From Coptis chinensis (taxonomy: Eukaryota; Streptophyta; Magnoliopsida; Ranunculales; Ranunculaceae), in NCBI GenBank assembly GCA_015680905.1, contig CM027380.1:11798001-11862000 (forward strand): a DNA stretch of 64,000 nt, in the 5' to 3' direction. The notes under the pieces are model-generated. The model saw only the letters and a program-made list of their open reading frames with translations, made no database searches and was not told where the DNA came from. Below are positions 57,445 through 64,000 of the stretch, one piece after another. The stretch's first letter is position 1. The number at the start of each line of letters is the position of its first letter. A program made the translations under genes and the position numbers.

Positions 57445-58935
57445 TGATAAGCACCCAAAAGTGTATTATGAAACCTCATTTAGACATATAAATTTGATTA
57501 ATTATGTGTTTAATAATTATGAAATAAATATGTTTACATACTTTTGTAGGTATTCGCAGTAAACATGAAAATATTGGTTAAACCTGCGATAAAGCACGGG
57601 GAACGATGTATATATGAATTCTTCCAAATCCGCACAGAAGCACCAAACTTCCGAAGCTCCTACCTCTTGAACCAGGACTCCGAATGCGACAAGTGAGCTG
57701 CTCAGACAATCAGGGTGATGAACTCTACACTAGGCAGGAAGTTGTAAAATTGCCCAAAGACCGGACCGCCCATGGGATCGCACACATGGACCCATTATCG
57801 CGGCCCACAAGATTGGATGAGTCATCAATCATGGAGCATGTCAAGACAAAAATAATAAATTATTGGTGCAAAATTGACACCTTGCATGTAATTAATTAGA
57901 TTAGGTGTTAATAGTGAAAAAAAAAATGCAAGGTGTCACTTTGTTTTAATGTGGTGGATAAAAATGAAGTAAATGTGGTTTGATGTTTCACATGGGAAGA
58001 AATGAGATTTCTCTCAAATGGAGAAAAAAACAAAACAAAGGGGGGACACTCCATTTACTCCCTTGATTTCTTTTCCTTACCTTGTATTATTTTAGTTTCT
58101 TAGTCTTAGATTTTTATTTAGTTTTTATTTTGGTAAGAAATAGCTTGTAATAGTTTTAATGGAGGAAACCTTGTGTTCCTCTTGAAAAATTCTAACTTCT
58201 TCATGTAAGTGAGTATATAAATAAATAGTTTTATTCATTTTCTTCTCTCTCTCTCTTGCTTTTTACATTCCACACTTGTTTTAGTGTTCTCCCAAGGATC
58301 ATGAGCTAACTTTTCCCTTTTTGGGGAGTTAATAAAACTCATGTGAGGGAAAATCTTTGTTGTTTGGTTTAGTAAGTTGTTTAGGAACAACAACTAGACC
58401 TACATCCTATCCCAAAATGATAGTTGGTGTAGTGTCTAGTTAGGGATCAAAGTGATGAGCTTAGAGATAAGTCATTGCTTTGGTTCCACATGCTAGCATG
58501 TATGAGTTTAGAGATGAGTCATATATGTTAGGGATCAAGTTTTCTTTTATTAGGACTTGTCTATGAGTTCTAGGAAGATAATAATGAACTTATTAAAATC
58601 AAATAACAAAGGTTATCTTTACATGAGGAGGATTAACTCTCCACCTTTGTTTGTAGTAAAATTTTATTGTGTCTTAGTTGCATGATTTTTGTAACTTAAT
58701 GTTTTTAATTTTTGTGTAGTAAAAAAACCAAGTATTTAATATTAATATAATCATATTTAAACTTACTCACTAGTTCCCTAAAGAGTAAAACAACCAAGTT
58801 GTAGTTTGTCCTAATCTTTAGGTTGGTTCGAATCCTTACTCCAACTATATGAACACGAAGATCGTGAGTAAGGAAAAACTTTGAATTCGCACTTTCGCCA
58901 AAGAAGAGAAGCAATTCTCTAACATAGCAAAAAGG
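57445..58935 (+). repeat. 5' LTR of the Ty3/gypsy fossil
   Basis: From TGATAAGCACCC to roughly 58930, about 1.5 kb; the exact CA end is uncertain. A TATA-like TATATAAATAAATAG at about 58212 could be its promoter. Confidence 0.6.
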
Positions 58936-58947
58936 TAAATATCAAAA

Positions 58948-58965
58948 TGGCGCCACTGCCGTTCT
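58948..58965 (+). promoter_or_regulatory. Primer-binding site, tRNA-Asp-like
   Basis: TGGCGCCACTGCCG matches the start of the plant tRNA-Asp-complementary site used by Tat/Athila elements (TGGCGCCGTTGCCGGGG) with differences. Confidence 0.55.
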
Positions 58966-60700
58966 AAAGGCATAGGACTTGTGCTATATATTGGAATTTG
59001 CTCCAAAGGGAAACCCCCCTCTCATCCTCCCTTATTTTTTGCTGTTTTTCCGTTTTTTTTTTATTTCTTCGTCGTCGCCAAACAAACAACCTGACCTCTT
59101 TCGAATTTTTGGTTGTACTACCAGGGACAAAAAGTTAGGACCGGGAAAGTAAACTACACAAGATTCTAAGGTTTCTATGAAAAGTTGAACTCATTATGGA
59201 ATAATCGACACGCGTGTGCGATACTGGACTCACGTCCGCAGGTGTAACCCGCATCTGCAGGTGTATTTTCTCTTTTGCTGCTCCTATTCTACCTCCAACA
59301 TCCTCTGATAAATCCTGATCCATATCCAGGCCTAACTCTCTGGAACTGTGACATAAAATTCGAATATCTTCTGGGATTAATTACGTTGACGGATTGAAAC
59401 GTCTATTTCATTTCTTTGGCGGACTTGCAGGAAGCAACAGGTTCCAAATTTTTACTATTTTTGCATGATTGCCATGTACGTAGTTATTATGTGCTAATTT
59501 ATGGATTATTATTTACGTGTTAGCCTAGAAATATGCATGAATCATGTTAATATACCTGTAAATATTTCTATACGATTAACTGGGCATGAATTGCATCTTA
59601 ATGTATATATACATATAAATGGTATTGTTTTGCATGGTTATCTGTCTTTCTACTTATAAGTGTCTATTGTTGCATGTTTAGTATTTCTCTATGTATAAGT
59701 ACACGTCTTGTATAATACTTCGATTTTGTCAAGAAAGAGGAGAACATTCCAACGAGGGTTAAAATCTAAGTTGGATAAGTTGTTTCTAAACCCTACGGGG
59801 TGAAGCTGCTCTCTATATGACACTCGCAATCTCAATGAGTATTGCCGAAATCATTTTATTATGCAATACAAGAGTCGTATTTTAGTCTATGTATAATACG
59901 TTGCATGTTTAGTTTTAGCATTGTCTTATTTATATACGTACGTATACTATATTTGCATGATACTGTATTTAGATACGTATGAGTGATTCAAATTTGCCTG
60001 TTACTGTTGATATATGTCTACGTATGTAATATCGATCTACAAATTAGCGTATATATATGTATTACTGATGTATATTTTCATGTGCATATAGAAGTATTTA
60101 TCGATGATACAACCTTGCTTATTCGTATAGCTATACATATGAGTAGAGTATCTTCACATGCTAATGCATCTAGTATTGTATGAGTAGATCGTATTTGCAT
60201 GCTTGTATTTTCATCCTTGCATAAATCTTAAAAAAAAAAAAAAAAAAATTAATTAAGAACGACCTTGCATAAATTTTAATTCCATAAATCTTAATCATAA
60301 TCATATTCCAACGGTGTCTAGGAAACTTGAAAGATTGAGGTTACTTAATTAGAACCGTGCTTGCATGGAAAGCCTCCCTCATATCTCTCTTGTGACCTGG
60401 CTGTTGGTTTATGCACACGTATTCTTAGCTTCACTGCTACTTTAGCAGCAGCTTAGGCCTACGTTGTTACACTCTAATGCTTTAAGATAATAATACAATT
60501 CAACTAATAAGAAGTTCCTTCTGTAAATTAGATCTAATTTTATGCTTGCATGAGATTAAAGTCTGGTTCCACTAAAGAATTTGAACATACCTATCATCGA
60601 AGAAAATACGATAAGCAATTGTGTAAGTTCTCACTTAAAAATTGTTCTTCTTCTGTTAATTACCTTCATCAAGTTCCTTCGTCGCTATTAACTTTTGTAG
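58966..60700 (+). other. Long leader of the Ty3/gypsy fossil
   Basis: AT-rich, no coding signal; includes a ~20-A run near 60230. Long leaders are usual in this branch. Confidence 0.5.
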
Positions 60701-60702
60701 TT

Positions 60703-61666
60703 ATGGCTGACGATCCTCCACCAGCTGAGAAGCCCCTGTCGGACTTCTATACTGCATTACAGGAAGGACCTTCTTCCTGCATCAAACTTGAGGACATTGT
60801 CGGTGATTTTCGTATCCCACCAAACATTTTTAGTTTGTTACCTGTGTACCATGGTTTGGATCACGAAAAACCATACAATCATCTTCGTAGGCTTCAACAA
60901 GTGGCCACAACATTTCACCATCCAGCTGTCTCTAAGGAACAACTCTTGCTTCGGCTATTTCCATTCACCTTAGCAGAAAAAGCGTCAATTTGGCTTGCAG
61001 GACAACAACCACAATCCATAGACACATGGAATAAACTTGTTCAAGCTTTCATGCTTCATTTTTACACTCAAAAGAAAACTACTGAAATGCTTCAGAAAAT
61101 TCAATTCTTTCATCAAAATCCTCATGAATCGTTTACGGAAGCATGGAGTCGCTTTACTGATCTTCTTTTAGAATGTCCTTATCACCAACTAGACAAAGTC
61201 GTCCTTGTCCGTTCCTTCTTTAATGGACTTTCTGATCATCAAAAAGAAACTCTTGATATAATGAACGGTGGTTGCTTCATGGACAAAGGAGTTATTGAAG
61301 CATATATTTTTTCTTGAAAAACAAGCGAAAAAAGGTACACACTGGGGTAACACTGAGCCGTCTAGATCATCAAAGGATACTGTAACAAAGGCTACATCTA
61401 TTTTTAAGGTAAAATCCGATCCTGAATTAAAAAATTTGATAGAATCGCTAACTAAAAAAGTAGATGCCCTTGCAGTTCAAGTAAACGATCAACTCCCAAA
61501 ACAGGTCATGAACGTTGACACATCCCCATGTGTTCTTTGTCTTAGTCCTGACCATCTTGATGCTTATTGTCCCTTGTTATATGCCTCCCCTTCTCAACCA
61601 TCAGAAGAGGCATGTGCATTCAACATTCCTAATGCACCTTGGCGACAACATCCAAATTTCGATTAG
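60703..61666 (+). pseudogene. gag-like region (fossil)
   Basis: Starts MADDPPPAEKPLSDFY. The Retrotrans_gag core is recognisable (LPVYHGLDHEKPYNHLRRL, LRLFPFTLAEKASIWLAGQ, ESFTEAWSRFTDLLLECPYH), followed by a zinc-knuckle-like C-X2-C-X4-H-X4-C (CVLCLSPDHLDAYC) near 61530. Would have formed the structural core. Part of a broken element. Confidence 0.85.
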
Positions 61667-62629
61667 CGCCAGAATAACCAACAGTTAGGGGCTCCTCCAG
61701 GTTTCGCTAATCCACCTATTCGACCAACCAACAACTTTATTCCATACCGCCAAGGCAATAATCAACAATACCAACAAAGTCATAATCATTTTCAAAATAC
61801 TTTGGATGCTAACTATCAAACCAACCGTAGCCTTGTTCCAACCAATCCAAATCCTAACTATAATCAACAACTTCTCAGCAATAATCGTGATCTAGTACCT
61901 GTTGCACAACCTGCGCCACTCATTACGGATAGGACAAGTGAGACTTTCTTAGCTTACATGAACCAACAATCTCAAATTTTAACGTCTATCTAACAATCAC
62001 TTCAACAATTGGCGCAAGAAAAGAGTTAGAAAGGCGTGTTTTCTGGACAAGCAATTCAAACCTTAAGCCGACAAAACCGCGCCTTTGAACTCACCAATGC
62101 ACCGGGTACAAGTACTCCCCAACCAAGGTGAGGTGCACGCAATCACTACTCTTCGATCTGGAAAACTGTAGACAATCAAATCATTATGCGGATGATCAAC
62201 CAAAGGAATCCGACGGTTCAAATGAATCTATTTTCAATAATGAACCTACGAAAGATTCACCAAATACAACAAAGTCAACATCTCAGAATTTAGGAAACAA
62301 GCAAGCAGACCCCTTTGCAAAATTCCACCCTAAGGCACCGTTTCATGCACGCTTGGCAAAGAATAAACCTGATGAGAATTTTGTTGAAATTCGAGAGACT
62401 TTTCAGAATTTGACAATCAACTTACCTTTTCTCGACACCTTAAAACTATTGCCAAAACATGCAAAATTTCTGAAAGATATGTGCACCACAAAAAGGAGAA
62501 CTAATGTTCCTCAACAAGCGTTCCTCACCGAACAGTTTCCATCCATCACCGAACACAATGGTATAGTCAAATACAAGGACCACGGTAGACCCAGCGGTTC
62601 CATGCACCTTAGGTGACAAATATCACGAC

Positions 62630-62892
62630 TCTTCAGACTACTAGACCTAGAAGCTAGTGTGAACTTACTTCTATATTACTTATTTAAGCAACTAGGTCTT
62701 CATGAGATGAAACCCACCACCATGACTCTACAGTTAGCCGATCATTCCATTAAGTATCTAAAAGGAATTGTGGAAAACGTCCTTGTAAAAGTCCAAGACT
62801 TTTTCTATCCTGTCGACTTTGTTATTTTGGATACTAAAGTTGCATGTGATTCCATTCCTATCATCTTAGGATCCGTTCCTAGCAACTGCTAA
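62630..62892 (+). pseudogene. Aspartic-protease-like region (fossil)
   Basis: Text LYYLFKQLGLHEMKPTTMTL and GIVENVLVKVQDFFYPVDFV corresponds to the retropepsin region of Tat/Athila-type polyproteins. The stretch 61667-62629 between it and gag is proline/asparagine-rich linker-like sequence. Confidence 0.7.
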
Positions 62893-63379
62893 TGCTCTTA
62901 TTAACTATAGGGATGGTTCCATGACCATGTCCTTCGGAAATCTTTCGGTCGAGATAAATGTGTTCAAGGTGATGAAACAAATTCCAGAGCCTAACATTGA
63001 TGGTGAGGTGAACAGGGTTGATAGCATTGTGCAAGAGTATTTAACAAACATTTTTCCTGAAGATGAAGTATACCAATTTCTTTCCTTTAGCGATTCTGAA
63101 TTTGAGGATGATGATTATACACAAGAAGTAAACGAATTATTAGAGTCAATACCATTATTTGACCCTACGACCGTGATGTCCAGCAAATTGGAAGAACCTC
63201 AAATACATTTTACTCTATGGACGATGACTTTCCTCAAGAATCTTTAATACCCCTCCACCCATACGACTTAAAACCTCTTCCTTCAGAATTAAAATACGTA
63301 CATCTTGATCTAGATGGTAGTCATCCAATTATTATATCATCAATTGAGTAATTGACTGATGATCAAGAGTCCAGTTTAA

Positions 63380-64000
63380 TAGATGTCATTCAACAACACC
63401 GTTCTGCTATTGGATGGTCCCTCGATGACATTAAGGGCATTGACCCTAATGTATGCACCCATCGCATACATCTTGAAGAAAATGCTAAGACGTCACGTGA
63501 ACCGCAGCGTCGTCTAAACCCAACAATGAAAGATGTGGTACGGGAGGAAGTTTTAAGATTACTCGATGCAGGAATTATTTACCCTATATCCGATAGTATT
63601 TGGGTGAGTCCAGTATACATTGTTCCAAATAAATCTGGCATTACAGTTGTGTGCAATGATAAAGATGAATGCATCTCCGCTCGTATTCCAATGAAATGGC
63701 GAATATGCATTGACTATCGCAAACTTAATGCAGTAACTCGTAAGGATCACTTTCCACTGCCCTTCATCGATCAGATGCTTGAATGGTTAGCCGGTCATGC
63801 GTATTACTGTTTTCTTGATGGTTATTTAGGATATTTTCAGATAGTCATAGATCCTGCTGATCAAGAAAAGACTACATTCACCTGTCCTTTTGGTATATTT
63901 GCATATAAACGAATGCCTTTCGGCCTTTGCAATGCACCTGGTACTTTCCAACGCTGCATGCTTCACATTTTCAGTGATATGGTTGAACGTTTTATGGAAG
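63380..64000 (+). pseudogene. Reverse-transcriptase region (fossil, runs off window)
   Basis: Contains KDVVREEVLRLLDAGIIYPI, WRICIDYRKLNAVTRKDHFP and FAYKRMPFGLCNAPGTFQRC, the N-terminal RT blocks of Ty3/gypsy elements. The catalytic YxDD block would lie just beyond 64000. Part of a broken element. Confidence 0.9.

Larger units (their letters stand above)
57445..64000 (+). mobile_element. Ty3/gypsy LTR retrotransposon fossil (Tat/Athila-like), 5' part
   Basis: Starts TGATAAGCACCCAAAAGTG next to the hAT coding sequence. In order: a 5' LTR, a primer-binding site, a long untranslated leader, gag-, protease- and reverse-transcriptase-like regions; it leaves the window within RT. Long leader, PBS type and protein text fit the Tat/Athila branch. 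It is broken, with several interruptions in the coding region, and counts as a fossil. Only one LTR is visible, so age cannot be estimated by LTR divergence; it postdates the hAT. Confidence 0.85.

Noticed and set aside
57900-58930. A separate host promoter and leader
   Set aside because: The TATA-like and pyrimidine-rich sequences lie between the LTR start and the primer-binding site, so they belong to the retroelement LTR.
1-64000. tRNA, rRNA or other structured RNA genes
   Set aside because: No cloverleaf with A and B boxes, rRNA text or snRNA promoter elements were recognised by eye. Only a covariance-model scan could exclude small or degenerate ones.

Overview
This window is intergenic, repeat-dense nuclear DNA of a flowering plant, probably a eudicot. 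It is strongly AT-rich and has no complete host gene. Nearly everything recognisable is a transposable element, a tandem repeat, or a host exon carried by a transposon. The plant origin rests on plant-type Helitrons, a plant L1-like LINE with a C-terminal RNase H, a Tat/Athila-like Ty3/gypsy element, and fragments of plant genes (GAUT-type glycosyltransferase, DUF2358 protein, FtsZ-like, primase small subunit, JMJ25-like).

Layout. 1-1260: AT-rich DNA and a 105-bp satellite. 1364-7034: non-autonomous Helitron on the minus strand with a GAUT exon, a Harbinger-type MITE, a small 9-bp-TSD MITE and a palindromic tandem repeat. 7035-8675: dispersed repeats and long nested palindromes. 8625-12690: a possible ~4 kb TIR element holding a 5'-truncated L1-like LINE. 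From 10045 a ~19.3 kb segment is duplicated head to tail (10045-29302 and 29303-56786). Each unit holds the LINE RT part, a Helitron 3' end, foldback MITEs, a non-LTR element with an LDDGTL RT box and a putative restriction-like endonuclease riding in a Helitron, a ~3.8 kb tandem array of Helitron-like units, and a gene-fragment-bearing Helitron. Unit 2 alone carries an 8.07 kb RepHel-coding Helitron (32366-40437). Unit 1 keeps the matching empty site. 57098-57443: the 3' end of a hAT element. 57445-64000: a Ty3/gypsy fossil inserted in the hAT and running off the window.

How the parts relate. Helitrons dominate: termini of at least six kinds can be read (TC at the 5' end, a hairpin then CTAG at the 3' end, insertion between A and T). 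Three carry host exons. In the tandem array, neighbouring units are joined CTAG-to-TC with no spacer, as expected for rolling-circle concatemers or repeated insertion at the 5' terminus. The order of events is legible: foldback MITEs, Helitrons and the LDDGTL element came first, then the 19 kb tandem duplication, then the large Helitron insertion and small microhomology deletions in single copies. Many unit 1/unit 2 differences cluster at CAG/CTG and CG sites and may be consensus errors at methylated cytosines.
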